Positions 46,912 through 55,379 of a stretch of DNA of 64,000 nucleotides are shown here, in pieces. A program made the translations under genes and the position numbers. Source of the stretch: Corynebacterium sp. HMSC036D02. Lineage in GTDB: Bacteria > Actinomycetota > Actinomycetes > Mycobacteriales > Mycobacteriaceae. The DNA lies in contig NZ_KV827662.1 of the NCBI RefSeq assembly GCF_001836165.1, positions 85,700 through 149,699 of the forward strand, given 5' to 3'. The notes under the pieces were generated by a model that saw only the letters and a list, made by a program, of their open reading frames with translations, was not told the origin of the DNA and did no database searches. Position 1 is the stretch's first letter, and each line of letters starts with the position of its first letter.

Positions 46912-47733
46912 GTGTCTGCGAATTTGAAGAAGCATCTCGGTACGTTGTCCAAGCGCGGCCCGCACCGCGTCCTCGTCGGGGACCTGTCTTATGCAGGCCT
47001 AGAGGGCAAGGTGTACACCCCGGTTGAGGGCAAGGGTCTTCCCGCCGTGGCATTTGCCCACGACTGGACGAAGAGCATCAAGAACTACCACGCCACCCTG
47101 CGTCACCTGGCCAGCTGGGGCATCGTGGTGGTTGCTCCTGATACGGAGACGGGTGTCTTTGCCAAGCACCGCAACTTGGCTGCCGACCTCGAATCGGCTT
47201 TGCAGATTGCCGCTGGTGTCCGGCTGGGCGCCGGAAAGATTTCGGTGTCCCCTTCCAAACTGGGTGTCTTTGGCCACGGCATGGGCGGCGGCGTAGCCAC
47301 CCTGGCTGCCGTAGATAACCCTAAGGTCCGCGCCGTCGCGGCCCTCTACCCCGCCGATACCTCCCCATCCGCGGTCCAGGCGGCGCACGCTGTTCAGGCC
47401 CACGGCCTCGTTATTGGCGCAGGCCAGGATGATATCTTCCGCGCCGGTAATCCCGCGAAGCTGGCCAATGCTTGGGGCGGCCCGGTGGCTTACCGAGAAA
47501 TTGCAAAGGGCACGCAGTCCGGTTTCAGCGAGGATAAATTCTTCAAGTTGGCGCTTGGCTCCGGCTTCTTCCAGGGTTCCGCCGTCGAGACCGCCCGCGG
47601 CCTAGTCACCGGCTTCTTGCTGTCCACCCTGGCTGGCGAATCCAAGTATGACGCCTTTGCGGCTGCCGACGCCTCCGCCAAGGGCGTCGAGAGCTTCGTC
47701 GGCGAGGACCTCACCAAACGCGCAGGTTTCTAG
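46912..47733 (+). CDS. Alpha/beta-hydrolase-fold protein lacking the nucleophile Ser
   Basis: A 273-residue protein of the chlorophyllase/dienelactone-hydrolase type. The oxyanion-side FAHDWTKSIKNYHATLRHLASWGIVVVAPD is present (core HDWTKSIKNY, WGIVVVAPDTE). The nucleophile elbow, normally GHSMGG, reads FGHGMGGGVA: glycine replaces the catalytic serine. A later acidic residue region (GAGQDDIFR) remains. The start is a GTG with TATTCT seven bases before it, so the mRNA may be leaderless. It may have a binding rather than catalytic role. Confidence 0.75.
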   Translation: MSANLKKHLGTLSKRGPHRVLVGDLSYAGLEGKVYTPVEGKGLPAVAFAHDWTKSIKNYHATLRHLASWGIVVVAPDTETGVFAKHRNLAADLESALQIAAGVRLGAGKISVSPSKLGVFGHGMGGGVATLAAVDNPKVRAVAALYPADTSPSAVQAAHAVQAHGLVIGAGQDDIFRAGNPAKLANAWGGPVAYREIAKGTQSGFSEDKFFKLALGSGFFQGSAVETARGLVTGFLLSTLAGESKYDAFAAADASAKGVESFVGEDLTKRAGF

Positions 47734-47792
47734 CACGACAAGGAAGCGTTTCAACCAGGTAGCACCACAGGGTGCAACTAGGCCTCGACGAC

Positions 47793-47820
47793 AGCAGGAC
47801 GATCAGTTATCCGTCCTGCT
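47793..47820. terminator. Bidirectional terminator after the hydrolase-like gene
   Basis: A perfect 9-bp stem AGCAGGACG/CGTCCTGCT with a ten-base loop is followed by TTTAGTCGTTTTAG on the plus strand. It overlaps the last codons of the convergent small membrane gene. Confidence 0.75.
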
Positions 47821-48025
47821 TTAGTCGTTTTAGCCGAGGAACCTCAATGAAAAGCCAGGCAATAAGTGCAATGCCCGGCAGAAGCAGCTGCGCGGCCGTC
47901 CACAGCTTTATGTGGGCCATATCTCTGTCGCATTTAATCTCAATGCCAAGCACGATAAAAGCCACCAAGAGGTACAGCATAGGAAGAACACCCCACAAGA
48001 CGTCATAAAGCCAAGGAACTGTCAT
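47807..48025 (-). CDS. Small two-helix membrane protein (PLDc_N-like)
   Basis: 72 residues with two hydrophobic segments (GVLPMLYLLVAFIVLGIEI and LWTAAQLLLPGIALIAWLF) and a basic C-terminus RLKRLKQDG. The spacing resembles the short PLD-nuclease N-terminal-like membrane proteins of actinobacteria. ATG 48025 is preceded by GGGAGA at seven bases. Function unknown. Confidence 0.65.
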   Translation of the reverse strand: MTVPWLYDVLWGVLPMLYLLVAFIVLGIEIKCDRDMAHIKLWTAAQLLLPGIALIAWLFIEVPRLKRLKQDG

Positions 48026-48125
48026 GCGGTCTTCTCCCAAACCTTGCTTGATACGTGCAGCGGCTACTCACGCCACAGTAACACCTGGGGTTGCTGGCGC
48101 ACAGAGAAGTTTCCCGGCTTCCGTG

Positions 48126-48383
48126 TCACCCGCGCCTGAGTACTGATTGCACTTGGCCGCGCGGGCGGCCTCGCCCCTGCCCCTGACTTTGACTGTGCGC
48201 CCCGCTCCTAGAAGCAGGGTTCCGCCGCTGCGTCTCCGCGTGCGTTTGGGCTTGGGCTGCACGCTGCGCAGATTTTTCCAGCTCATCTTGTGCTTTAGCC
48301 ATGGCCTTCTCAAACTCCAGCAACCGTGCAGCTGTGCGCTCGCGAAATCCGCGCGCGAACTCATCGAAATCATTGTGCGGCAT
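48126..48383 (-). CDS. Small basic coiled-coil protein, secretion-linked operon
   Basis: An 85-residue protein. The first half is a charged helix (RTAARLLEFEKAMAKAQDEL) with coiled-coil character. The second half is rich in Arg, Gln, Ser and Gly and probably disordered. Its ATG overlaps the stop of the Pro/Cys-rich gene (TAATG), so it is translationally coupled to it. No family recognised; perhaps a cytosolic partner or chaperone for the neighbour, which is inference. Confidence 0.6.
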   Translation of the reverse strand: MPHNDFDEFARGFRERTAARLLEFEKAMAKAQDELEKSAQRAAQAQTHAETQRRNPASRSGAHSQSQGQGRGRPRGQVQSVLRRG

Positions 48384-50020
48384 TACCACTGCCCTGCCTT
48401 TCGTGCGTGTACGGAGGAGGATTCTGAACTTTCTTGCGGGGGCATTTCTGGCGTGGCCTCAGCCTCAGCGGCCGGACCTGGTACTGCCTCAGGTGCAGGT
48501 GCTGGTGCCGGGGCCGGTTGTGGCGCCGGCGCTTCCGCTGCCTGCATGTGAGCGAGCTTCTCCGGTGGTGCTTCCGGCTCAGGAACGTTGTTCAGCTCTG
48601 GAGGGGGCGGCGTAACACCGTTGTTAGGAGCAGGCTCTGGCGCGGGCGGTGGGCAGGGGTCTGGCTCCGGCTGCGGTTCTGGCTCAGGCACAGGCTCTGG
48701 TAGAGGCTCCGGCTCCGGAAGGTTTTCCACGAAGTCCACAGCGGCCTCAGCCAAAAGCCCCAGCCCCAGAATGGCCACCCCCACGCCAAGCAGGCCTAAG
48801 CTTCCACAGCAGGATTCTTCAGGCTTGCACTCACATTCTCCCGCAACTGGTGGCTGCTCTGGCTCCTCACAGTCCTCGCCTCCTACTGGCTCTTCAGGGC
48901 AGTCAATCACTTCCTGTTGGACAGGCTCGGTGGGAACCTCCACCCCCGCATCGGCAGGCTTCGTGGTTCCTACTTCACGCTGGTGCTCTTTGCAGTCACA
49001 CGACGGTGCTTCCTTTTCTGCATTACAGCGGCACGGCGTGTGCTCCTCTTCTGGTGTAGTCGAAGCAGGTTCAGTCGGCACACTGTGCGGCTCAGTCGGC
49101 TTCGCCGGCTGTGGCTTCTCTTCAGTCGGTGGGCACTCTTTTTCAGGCACCGCAGCAGGCTGGGTGGGCTCTGGCTTTTCTGGTGGTGCCACCGGTGTCT
49201 CTGGTTTCGGCTCTGCAGGCTGCTGCGGTGCAACCGGCGACGGAGGCTGGGTTGGCTGAGCTGGCTGTGTGGGCTGAGCCGGTGTGGACGGGGCCGGAGC
49301 TGGTGACGGCTGGGCCGGTGCACAAGGTTCAGGCTCAGGTTGCGGGCACTCTTTCCGCTTCTCCTCACAGCCGCATTCGGGCTCTGGCGGGGTTTCCGGC
49401 AGCTCCCGCTCGCACACCTCGGTGCAGCGCCGTTCAAACTCGTCATAGCAATTCTCAATGGCGGTATCGCGGTCCCGGCACGTTTGAGTGATGGTGTCAT
49501 TCGTCTGATCGATAAGCTCCCCACCAATGCGCGATATCACCGGGATGATGACCTTTCCCAGAGGGTGCCGCTGCAACAGCATGGTCAAAATGTTAATCAG
49601 TGGAATCACAGCAGAGATAAGCTCTGCCACCGCGGAATCAGAAACATCAACGACGTCTTCGATGGCATCCGAACACTGCTGCGCGGATTCCACCAAATCA
49701 TCGGCTTCGTCCCTTTCCTTGTCGAAATCGTCTTGCACGCCGCGCAAATGATCCATGATCGCTCCCCCGGCCAGCGATAGAACCGTACCGAGAAGGAATT
49801 CCCGCAACCCGTTACCACCGCGCCCTGGGCGGCGAGCACCCATCGCCGACGCAGTGTTCGTAACCAAGTCGCCTGGGTTAATCCCATCGACCGACCCCAC
49901 CATGTCCCCCAACAAGCCAATGGGCGTGCTGGGCCCGGAATAGCCTCCTCGGCTTGCCGCCTGGAACTGGGACACCGCTTGTGAATAATCACCCAAGAGT
50001 GACTTGACCATCGTGGACAT
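48383..50020 (-). CDS. Large Pro/Glu/Cys-rich membrane protein, type VII-linked
   Basis: 545 residues with an unusual build. Residues 1-170 are helical, with two apolar stretches (LREFLLGTVLSLAGGAIM and AVIPLINILTMLLQRHPLG) and helices resembling substrates of type VII systems. Residues 180-410 are strongly Pro/Glu-rich, with many cysteines in CxC and CxxxC patterns (ECGCEEKRKEC, CRCNAEKEAPSCDC, CECKPEESCC). A glycine-rich membrane helix (LGLLGVGVAILGLGLLAEA) follows, then a Pro-Glu-Pro repeat tail. No signal peptide is seen. It lies between an EspC-like gene and a small basic gene. Function unknown. Confidence 0.65.
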   Translation of the reverse strand: MSTMVKSLLGDYSQAVSQFQAASRGGYSGPSTPIGLLGDMVGSVDGINPGDLVTNTASAMGARRPGRGGNGLREFLLGTVLSLAGGAIMDHLRGVQDDFDKERDEADDLVESAQQCSDAIEDVVDVSDSAVAELISAVIPLINILTMLLQRHPLGKVIIPVISRIGGELIDQTNDTITQTCRDRDTAIENCYDEFERRCTEVCERELPETPPEPECGCEEKRKECPQPEPEPCAPAQPSPAPAPSTPAQPTQPAQPTQPPSPVAPQQPAEPKPETPVAPPEKPEPTQPAAVPEKECPPTEEKPQPAKPTEPHSVPTEPASTTPEEEHTPCRCNAEKEAPSCDCKEHQREVGTTKPADAGVEVPTEPVQQEVIDCPEEPVGGEDCEEPEQPPVAGECECKPEESCCGSLGLLGVGVAILGLGLLAEAAVDFVENLPEPEPLPEPVPEPEPQPEPDPCPPPAPEPAPNNGVTPPPPELNNVPEPEAPPEKLAHMQAAEAPAPQPAPAPAPAPEAVPGPAAEAEATPEMPPQESSESSSVHARKAGQW

Positions 50021-50331
50021 CAATTCACCCCTGCTTCCTGGTCACCGAGTTGCCCGGCGAGGCCGCGGTCCACGTCCCCGAAAGCACGCAGTTGTTCGCG
50101 CGCGGCATCCGCTGTGGCCGATATGTTCTCCAACCGCCACGCACCACGCTCATGGAGCCGGCTCAATAGCGCCTGAATCTGCGCACCATGCCCGCCAAAA
50201 TCCCGGCCCGCTGATGACTGGGGAAAATTCGGCCTATCCCCGCGGTGCGCGTCACTTTGGGCACGGGTTTGGTCCACGACGGCGTCGAGAAGCCGCGTGG
50301 CTTCATCCTCATCAAAAAATACGTCGGGCAT
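50020..50331 (-). CDS. EspC-like small helical protein, putative type VII substrate
   Basis: A 103-residue all-helical protein. It begins MPDVFFDEDEATRLLDAVVD and ends with a helix (ISATADAAREQLRAFGDVDR) like the EspC family of type VII secretion-associated proteins. ATG 50331 has an excellent AGAAGGAGG site six bases upstream. Its promoter region carries the two-block element also found upstream of esxU. First gene of a three-gene operon. The family assignment is by eye. Confidence 0.6.
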   Translation of the reverse strand: MPDVFFDEDEATRLLDAVVDQTRAQSDAHRGDRPNFPQSSAGRDFGGHGAQIQALLSRLHERGAWRLENISATADAAREQLRAFGDVDRGLAGQLGDQEAGVN

Positions 50332-50374
50332 GTGCGCCCTCCTTCTCGTCCACAACAAACAGTGATTCCTGCTT

Positions 50375-50407
50375 TTATTGGACTGAGAAACATCCCCTCC
50401 GGTTCCC
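50375..50407 (-). promoter_or_regulatory. Shared ECF-like promoter element, EspC-like operon
   Basis: Minus strand: GGGAACCG (50407-50400), 12 bases, then CTCAGTCCAATAA (50387-50375). Both blocks and the exact 12-base spacing recur upstream of esxU (54213-54181), although the spacer sequences differ. GGAAC with a downstream GTCCAA-type block resembles ECF sigma promoters. Confidence 0.7.
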
Positions 50408-50429
50408 ACGCCACCCCACAAAAATGCGA

Positions 50430-50454
50430 AACCCCAGGCCAGAAGCCTGGGGTT
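50430..50454 (-). terminator. glmM terminator
   Basis: A perfect 10-bp stem AACCCCAGGC/GCCTGGGGTT with the five-base loop CAGAA. On the minus strand it is followed by TTTCGCATTTTTG, a good intrinsic terminator 19 bases after the glmM stop. Confidence 0.88.
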
Positions 50455-50472
50455 GTGATGAAGTGAGTAGAA

Positions 50473-51816
50473 CTAAACTGCAGCGACGACGGCCGCAAGC
50501 TTGCCTGCGACCTTGCGCGCCTGCTCCTTTTCAGCAGCCTCTACCATGACGCGGAAGAGCTCCTCCGTGCCAGACGGGCGCAGCAGAACGCGGCCCGTAT
50601 CACCGAGCTCCGTTTCGGCAGCAGAGATAGCTTCCTTGACCTCAGGGGCGTTAAGAATGACGGCCTTGTCGGACACTGGAACGTTAATGAGTACTTGCGG
50701 CAGCACCGTCATCACGGAGGCCAGCTCCTTGAGGGACTTTCCGGACTTGGCCATGCGCGCCATAATGGACAAGCCGGTCAGCGTGCCATCACCAGTGGTG
50801 CAATCATCCGGCAGCACCACGTGGCCGGACTGCTCGCCACCCAGGGAGAAGTCACCGCGGTTGAGTTCTTCCAGCACGTAGCGGTCACCCACGGCGGTTT
50901 CCTTGACCTCGATGCCCTGCTCCTGCATCGCCAGCTTCAGGCCCAGGTTCGACATCACGGTGGCCACCAGGGTGTTGAAGCGGAGATCGTTTTCCTCCTT
51001 CATGCCCACGGCGAGGATTGCCATGATCTGGTCACCGTCCACGACGTTGCCCTCTGCATCCACGGCCAGGCAGCGGTCAGCGTCACCATCGTGCGCTAGG
51101 CCCAGATCGGCGCCGTGCTCGACGACGGCCTCCTGAGTCTTCTCAATGTGCGTCGAACCGCAATCCTCATTGATGTTGAAAGCATTGGGCTTGTTGTGAA
51201 TGGCCACGACCTCAGCGCCCGCAGCCTCATAGGCCTGCGGTGCAACCTTCGAGGCAGCGCCATTAGCGGTGTCAACGACCACTTTGATGCCGCTGAGATC
51301 CGTAGTAACGACCTCTGCCAAGTGCTTCAGGTAGCGCTCGCGACCGTCGGGAGCCTCCGAGATAATGCGGCCAATCTTGGTGGCAGTCGGACCGTCTTCG
51401 GTGAGGTTGTCCATGGCGGCCTGGATACGATCCTCTACCTCATCCGGCAGCTTCTTGCCTCCCGCGGAGAAGAACTTGATGCCGTTGTCCGGCATCGGGT
51501 TGTGAGAGGCGGAGATCATCACGCCGAGATCTGCCCCAAAGTCATCGGTAAGGAACGCGATGGCCGGAGTGGGCAGCACGCCGACGCGCACGACGTCGAC
51601 GCCTCGCGACGCCAAGCCTGAGGCAATCGCCGCATCCAGCATCTCGCCCGACACACGCGGGTCGCGCCCGATAATCGCGAGCGGGCGACGCTCATAAGAT
51701 TCACGGTCTGAAGTAAGAACTTCCGCCGCCGCCTGGCCCAAGCGCAGCGCGAGAATCGGTGTGAGCTTCTTGTTCGCGAGGCCGCGAACTCCATCGGTTC
51801 CAAAAAGTCGAGTCAT
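50473..51816 (-). CDS. glmM: Phosphoglucosamine mutase
   Basis: Converts glucosamine-6-phosphate to glucosamine-1-phosphate, the step after GlmS, 447 residues. The phosphoserine is in [17 protein letters not shown]. The metal loop is [15 protein letters not shown]; the sugar loop is [10 protein letters not shown]; the C-terminal phosphate-binding loop is [23 protein letters not shown] lies eight bases before the ATG at 51816, suggesting a leaderless transcript. It is a single transcription unit ending in a strong terminator. Confidence 0.96.
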   Translation of the reverse strand: MTRLFGTDGVRGLANKKLTPILALRLGQAAAEVLTSDRESYERRPLAIIGRDPRVSGEMLDAAIASGLASRGVDVVRVGVLPTPAIAFLTDDFGADLGVMISASHNPMPDNGIKFFSAGGKKLPDEVEDRIQAAMDNLTEDGPTATKIGRIISEAPDGRERYLKHLAEVVTTDLSGIKVVVDTANGAASKVAPQAYEAAGAEVVAIHNKPNAFNINEDCGSTHIEKTQEAVVEHGADLGLAHDGDADRCLAVDAEGNVVDGDQIMAILAVGMKEENDLRFNTLVATVMSNLGLKLAMQEQGIEVKETAVGDRYVLEELNRGDFSLGGEQSGHVVLPDDCTTGDGTLTGLSIMARMAKSGKSLKELASVMTVLPQVLINVPVSDKAVILNAPEVKEAISAAETELGDTGRVLLRPSGTEELFRVMVEAAEKEQARKVAGKLAAVVAAV

Positions 51817-51890
51817 AGTTGTTCATTATGCCCGCTCCCCGTTGTTTGGCGCAGATCAGTCCACCTTTGCTACTTGGTTATACCCCGCAA

Positions 51891-51966
51891 CATGGCAGGA
51901 AACACGCCCCGCCCCTGCCATGCATGGCAAAAGCCGCCGCCTCCACGAAAGGGAAGCAGCGGCTTT
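51891..51966 (-). terminator. rpsI terminator and adjoining palindromes
   Basis: A 15-bp near-perfect stem AAAGCCGCTGCTTCC/GGAGGCGGCGGCTTT (51966-51952 with 51944-51930) with a seven-base loop follows rpsI. Beyond it lie the palindrome TGCCATGCATGGCA (51916-51929) and CATGGCAG/CTGCCATG (51891-51898 with 51915-51922), which could form an alternative fold. Confidence 0.75.
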
Positions 51967-51988
51967 CGGAAAATGCAGTAAGCGAAGA

Positions 51989-52525
51989 TTAACGCTTGGA
52001 GTACTGCGGGGCACGACGTGCCTTGTGCAGACCAGCCTTCTTGCGCTCCACGGCACGAGCATCGCGGGTGAGCAGGCCGGCCTTCTTCAGGGCCGGGCGG
52101 TCAGCCGGGTTGTAGATGTTCAGTGCGCGGGCGATAGCCAGACGCAGGGCGCCGGCCTGACCGGTCGGGCCACCACCGTTGACGGTGACCTTGATGTCGA
52201 ACTGACCCTCGCGCTCGAGGATGGTCAGCGGCAGCAGGATGTCCTGCTGGTGCAGCTTGTTCGGGAAGTACTCGTCAAAGGCGCGGCCGTTGACGGAGAT
52301 GTTGCCGGAACCAGCAACGAGGCGAACGCGAGCGATGGCGCGCTTACGGCGACCAACGGTCTGGATCGGGCCCTCGTGGATAGCCGGGGCAGCGGTCTCA
52401 ACCTCAGCCTCGGTATCGGTTGCCAGGGAGTCACCGATGGTGTTGGTGAACTCCTCGGTAGCGGCGGTTGCTGCAGCGATGTCGGCAGCGTCGGCTACAT
52501 TGTTGTCGATGTTCTGCTCGGTCAT
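51989..52525 (-). CDS. rpsI: 30S ribosomal protein S9
   Basis: 178 residues. The C-terminal 125 residues are the conserved S9 fold: [18 protein letters not shown], the [19 protein letters not shown] core and the basic tail [17 protein letters not shown] reaching the P-site tRNA. The first 50 residues are an acidic Ala/Thr/Glu-rich extension typical of actinobacterial S9. Its ATG overlaps the rplM stop (TAATG). Confidence 0.98.
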   Translation of the reverse strand: MTEQNIDNNVADAADIAAATAATEEFTNTIGDSLATDTEAEVETAAPAIHEGPIQTVGRRKRAIARVRLVAGSGNISVNGRAFDEYFPNKLHQQDILLPLTILEREGQFDIKVTVNGGGPTGQAGALRLAIARALNIYNPADRPALKKAGLLTRDARAVERKKAGLHKARRAPQYSKR

Positions 52526-52968
52526 TACTGTGCCACCTGCTTAAACTCAAAGGTTTCCGGCTTCTGGCCGGCGTACGGGTGCTCCTCGCCCACGAAAACG
52601 TGCAGCTTCTTGATGGAGGCGTTGGAAAGCTTGTTGTGCGGCATCATGCCCTTTACAGCTTCCTCGATAACGCGGACCGGGTTGGCGTCCAGGGACTGAC
52701 CAAGGGTCATGGACTTCAGGCCACCCGGGTAACCGGAGTGGCGGTAGCGCATCTCGCGCTCGCGCTTGTTGGAGGAAATGTGGATCTTGTCCGCATTCAG
52801 GATGATGATGTGGTCGCCGCAATCAACGTTCGGTGCGTACTGGGGCTTGTGCTTGCCACGCAGCATGTCAGCCACGGTGGAAGCGAGCTTGCCCAGAACC
52901 ACGTCGGTAGCGTCGATGACGTACCACTTGCGGGTGATGTCACCGCTCTTCGGGTGGAAAGTAGACAA
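52525..52968 (-). CDS. rplM: 50S ribosomal protein L13
   Basis: 147 residues, the family's normal length. It begins with a TTG at 52968: [20 protein letters not shown], preceded by AAGGAG at five bases. Core motifs are [18 protein letters not shown] and VYVG-like [16 protein letters not shown]. The frame is open to 53106, but those residues are not part of L13. A TACTAA -10 with TTTTGG -35 lies upstream (about 53108-53136), so the message has a leader of about 130 bases. Confidence 0.97.
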   Translation of the reverse strand: MSTFHPKSGDITRKWYVIDATDVVLGKLASTVADMLRGKHKPQYAPNVDCGDHIIILNADKIHISSNKREREMRYRHSGYPGGLKSMTLGQSLDANPVRVIEEAVKGMMPHNKLSNASIKKLHVFVGEEHPYAGQKPETFEFKQVAQ

Positions 52969-53142
52969 AATGACTCCTTGAAAGTCTGTCTCGGAACTGC
53001 CGGCCATCGCTATGTAAGCCCCTACGCGGTACATACAGCGGCCGGTGGAGACCTGCAGCACGCGCGCACCCACGTCAATAAGGGTGCGGACACATAGGTG
53101 TTTCACTTTAGTACGTAGCAGTTTGAAAACCCAAAACGCCGA

Positions 53143-53220
53143 TATCGCCCCTCATCAACGCCTCCATCCCGGCTAATTCGGGGTGGGGGTTCGAGACAGA
53201 TACGTTGATGAGAAGCGATA
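53143..53220. other. Long inverted repeat between esxT and rplM
   Basis: The 53107-53399 space holds no gene. TATCGCCCCTCATCAACG (53143-53160) is the complement of CGTTGATGAGAAGCGATA (53203-53220) at 16 of 18 positions. The 42-base loop contains a second stem CCATCCCG/CGGGGTGG. On the minus strand it follows esxT and precedes the rplM promoter, so it may end the esx transcript; there is no clear T-run. Confidence 0.55.
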
Positions 53221-53399
53221 CCGGCGCCTTGTACTGAGTGGGCGGAGGGTGGTGTGGGTCAAGGTGGCGCGTCCAGCCCTTCCATTCTCTGCGCCCCTCC
53301 CCTAGCCTCCGCGCCTTTCTCCCGCTCACTGCTCATGGTGGTGAATGGTCAGGCAGAAAGTGTCCGCGCACCCAGCTCAAGGCTCACAGCCGGTGAGGT

Positions 53400-53687
53400 T
53401 TAACCCCAGCTGGCGGCAGCGCGGCGGTTGACGTCGCTCATATTGTCATTGCCCTGGGAGACCGTGGTGGAGATGGTTGCCAACACCGTGTTGAGCTCAG
53501 CGGCCGCCTTATCCCACTTCGCCTGCGCTGCGTTGTATGCCGCAGCGGAATCTCCCTCCCACGTCGAAACCATCGGCTGCAGGGTGGACTTGAGGTCACC
53601 GAGAAGCCCGTTGATGCGGCCGGAGGTGGAGTTGATGTCGGCGGCGGCACCGGCGATGGCGCCAAACTGATACTTGATTCCAGACAT
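53400..53687 (-). CDS. esxT: WXG100-family protein, EsxT-like
   Basis: A 95-residue helical hairpin secreted as a dimer by the type VII system. The turn motif WEGDSAAAYNAAQAKWDKAAAEL (core STWEGDSAAAY, residues about 42-52) is the WXG equivalent, and the protein ends RRAAASWG. The ATG is preceded by AAAAGGA at seven bases. It is downstream of esxU in the position of esxT in mycobacterial ESX-4, which is the basis of the symbol. Confidence 0.85.
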   Translation of the reverse strand: MSGIKYQFGAIAGAAADINSTSGRINGLLGDLKSTLQPMVSTWEGDSAAAYNAAQAKWDKAAAELNTVLATISTTVSQGNDNMSDVNRRAAASWG

Positions 53688-53757
53688 TGCGTGTTCCTTT
53701 TCTTCTGTGTTCGTGCGTGGTTCAGCGTGTGCAGTAGTCAGTGAAAGCAGCTAGTAC

Positions 53758-54075
53758 TTACAGGGCCAAGCCCGCGCCGCCAACGTTCTCGAAAGACTGG
53801 GCGTTATCAGCCTCGACCGAATCAAAGTTGCGGGCATTGTCCCTGATGTTCTCGCTGATGGCGGTCAGTGCCTCACGCAGCTGCTGCGCGGAGGAGTTAT
53901 AGCGCTGCATCAGGTTGTCAAAGGAAACCTGCGCGCGGCCTGCCCAGCTGCCACGGACGGAGTCCACAACGCCCTGCAGACGGGTGAGCTCCCCCTGTAC
54001 CTCGTCGTTGGTGGAGTCGACGCGGCCAGCGGTGGCCACCATTACGTCGGCTTCTGTGCGGAACGTTTGAGTCAT
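53758..54075 (-). CDS. esxU: WXG100-family protein, EsxU-like
   Basis: A 105-residue partner of EsxT. The WXG turn is GSWAGRAQVSFDNLMQRYNS (core SWAGRAQ); the helices flank it, and the C-terminal part (NARNFDSVEADNAQSFENVG) extends beyond the typical 95-100 residues with a YxxxD/E-like feature not clearly present. It is likely the first gene of the esx transcript, with the ECF-like element about 105 bases upstream. Assigned esxU by order. Confidence 0.85.
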   Translation of the reverse strand: MTQTFRTEADVMVATAGRVDSTNDEVQGELTRLQGVVDSVRGSWAGRAQVSFDNLMQRYNSSAQQLREALTAISENIRDNARNFDSVEADNAQSFENVGGAGLAL

Positions 54076-54180
54076 GTCCTTCTCTTTCTTTCTTGTTCCC
54101 TACCTTGGGGCGTATCCCTTATTCCTAGGGATTGGTGTGTGTTTCTTTCCCCCGAGAAGCACCCTGTGTCCTTCTCACCC

Positions 54181-54213
54181 TTATTGGACTGAGCTAGTGG
54201 CTCATCGGTTCCC
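54181..54213 (-). promoter_or_regulatory. Shared ECF-like promoter element, esxU-esxT
   Basis: Minus strand: GGGAACCG (54213-54206), 12 bases, then CTCAGTCCAATAA (54193-54181), identical in both blocks and spacing to the element at 50375-50407. It lies between the Rv3446c-like gene and esxU, so the two substrates can be made separately from the core apparatus. Confidence 0.7.
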
Positions 54214-54254
54214 GCTAAGTTTCAGATTCTTTGAGATTCGCAGAGCTTTCCCGC

Positions 54255-55379
54255 TTAGTCCTTCTTGACCAGCGATTCTGCCGCCATTCGGCAGGCAGCC
54301 TTCTGCACGACGTTGGGCTCAAACTTGGTGTGACAGCCCACGGACATTTGATGGCCCTTGTCTTCCCACATCATCCACGTCACCCGGGAGCCGTCGCCGG
54401 GGTCCTCGGTATATGTCAGCCGTCCAGACTCCTCTACCGGATCACGGAGGCCAGGATCGGATTCGATCTGCTCTTTAATCTCTGTGAACAAAACGTCGAC
54501 AGGCACATTGAAAAGTGGATCAGCAGCCAGGAGGATGCGCAGGTTAGGGTCTTCACCGGCAGCGGTGACCAGACCATCCTCCACGCTGGTGCGGAATCCT
54601 TGAGGAAGCACCAGAGACATTCCCTCCACGTCGATGGCCTGCTGACCGGGTCGCAGCTGCCTGCTTCCGGATTCCTGAGAACCGGCCTCCTCAGCAGAGC
54701 CCTCGGGCTGCGCCTCCTTGTCAGGACTCGGGGCCGTGCCCGAAGTGCCGGGGGCGGCGGATGCTCTTTCAGCTGTCTGATCAGGAGTCGACGCTGCCAC
54801 AGCCGTATCTTTGCGGCCCACCGCCCACCAGGACACCCCGGCCACCACGAGCACCATGACCGCGATGGCGATGTAGAAGGGATCGACACCTCCCAACAGC
54901 GCAGACCAACGGGATTCCGCCGCACGGTGCGACCGCCCGCGCCGGGCAGTCCGGGGCCGCTCGGCAGTCGCCGCGTCCTCAAGGTCCTCGTGCTGCGCGC
55001 CCACGGCCAAACGGGAAGAAGACGGTACAGCACTAGCCGCAACAGACACGGGCGGCGGCGATGGTTCTGGTTCCTGCACGGTCGCGCCCGCGCCGGCAAG
55101 CTGACGGCGCAGGATACTCACGGCCTCGACACTGATCTCCGTTCCGGAGGGATCCGCCACCACCTCAACGCTGACATCCGGCCATTCCGCCCCGCAGACC
55201 TTTTCGGCTTGGTCGAGGACGGCCTCCAGCGCCCAGCCTTCGGCGATTCCGGTGCCGGGCAGGTCATAGCGATAGATCGTCTCTGGGCCTTCATAAATCG
55301 TGGCGGCATCGAGCACCGTAATAACGAGCGTGGTCTCGGGTACAGTTGTCGGGGTTCGCAGTGCATGCGTCGCGGTCAT
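54255..55379 (-). CDS. Type VII secretion-associated protein (Rv3446c family)
   Basis: A 374-residue single-pass protein. The N-terminal about 105 residues form a cytoplasmic domain (ITVLDAATIYEGPETIYRYD). A disordered Pro/Ser/Arg linker, a membrane helix (FYIAIAVMVLVVAGVSWWAV, about residues 168-187) and a second linker rich in Gln and Glu follow. The extracytoplasmic domain contains IDVEGMSLVLPQGFRTSVED and a Cys pair in VGCHTKFEP and KAACRMAAE. Found only in ESX-4-like loci, between eccC and the esx pair. It overlaps eccC by ATGA. The role is unproven. Confidence 0.82.
   Translation of the reverse strand: MTATHALRTPTTVPETTLVITVLDAATIYEGPETIYRYDLPGTGIAEGWALEAVLDQAEKVCGAEWPDVSVEVVADPSGTEISVEAVSILRRQLAGAGATVQEPEPSPPPVSVAASAVPSSSRLAVGAQHEDLEDAATAERPRTARRGRSHRAAESRWSALLGGVDPFYIAIAVMVLVVAGVSWWAVGRKDTAVAASTPDQTAERASAAPGTSGTAPSPDKEAQPEGSAEEAGSQESGSRQLRPGQQAIDVEGMSLVLPQGFRTSVEDGLVTAAGEDPNLRILLAADPLFNVPVDVLFTEIKEQIESDPGLRDPVEESGRLTYTEDPGDGSRVTWMMWEDKGHQMSVGCHTKFEPNVVQKAACRMAAESLVKKD

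Noticed and set aside
48588..49259. Long open frames on the plus strand opposite the Pro/Cys-rich gene
   Set aside because: They are complementary-frame shadows of a Pro/Glu-codon-rich sequence; they lack ribosome sites and recognisable protein features.
53108..53329. 73-residue open frame between rplM and esxT
   Set aside because: Overlaps the inverted repeat and the rplM promoter, with no ribosome site or family resemblance.
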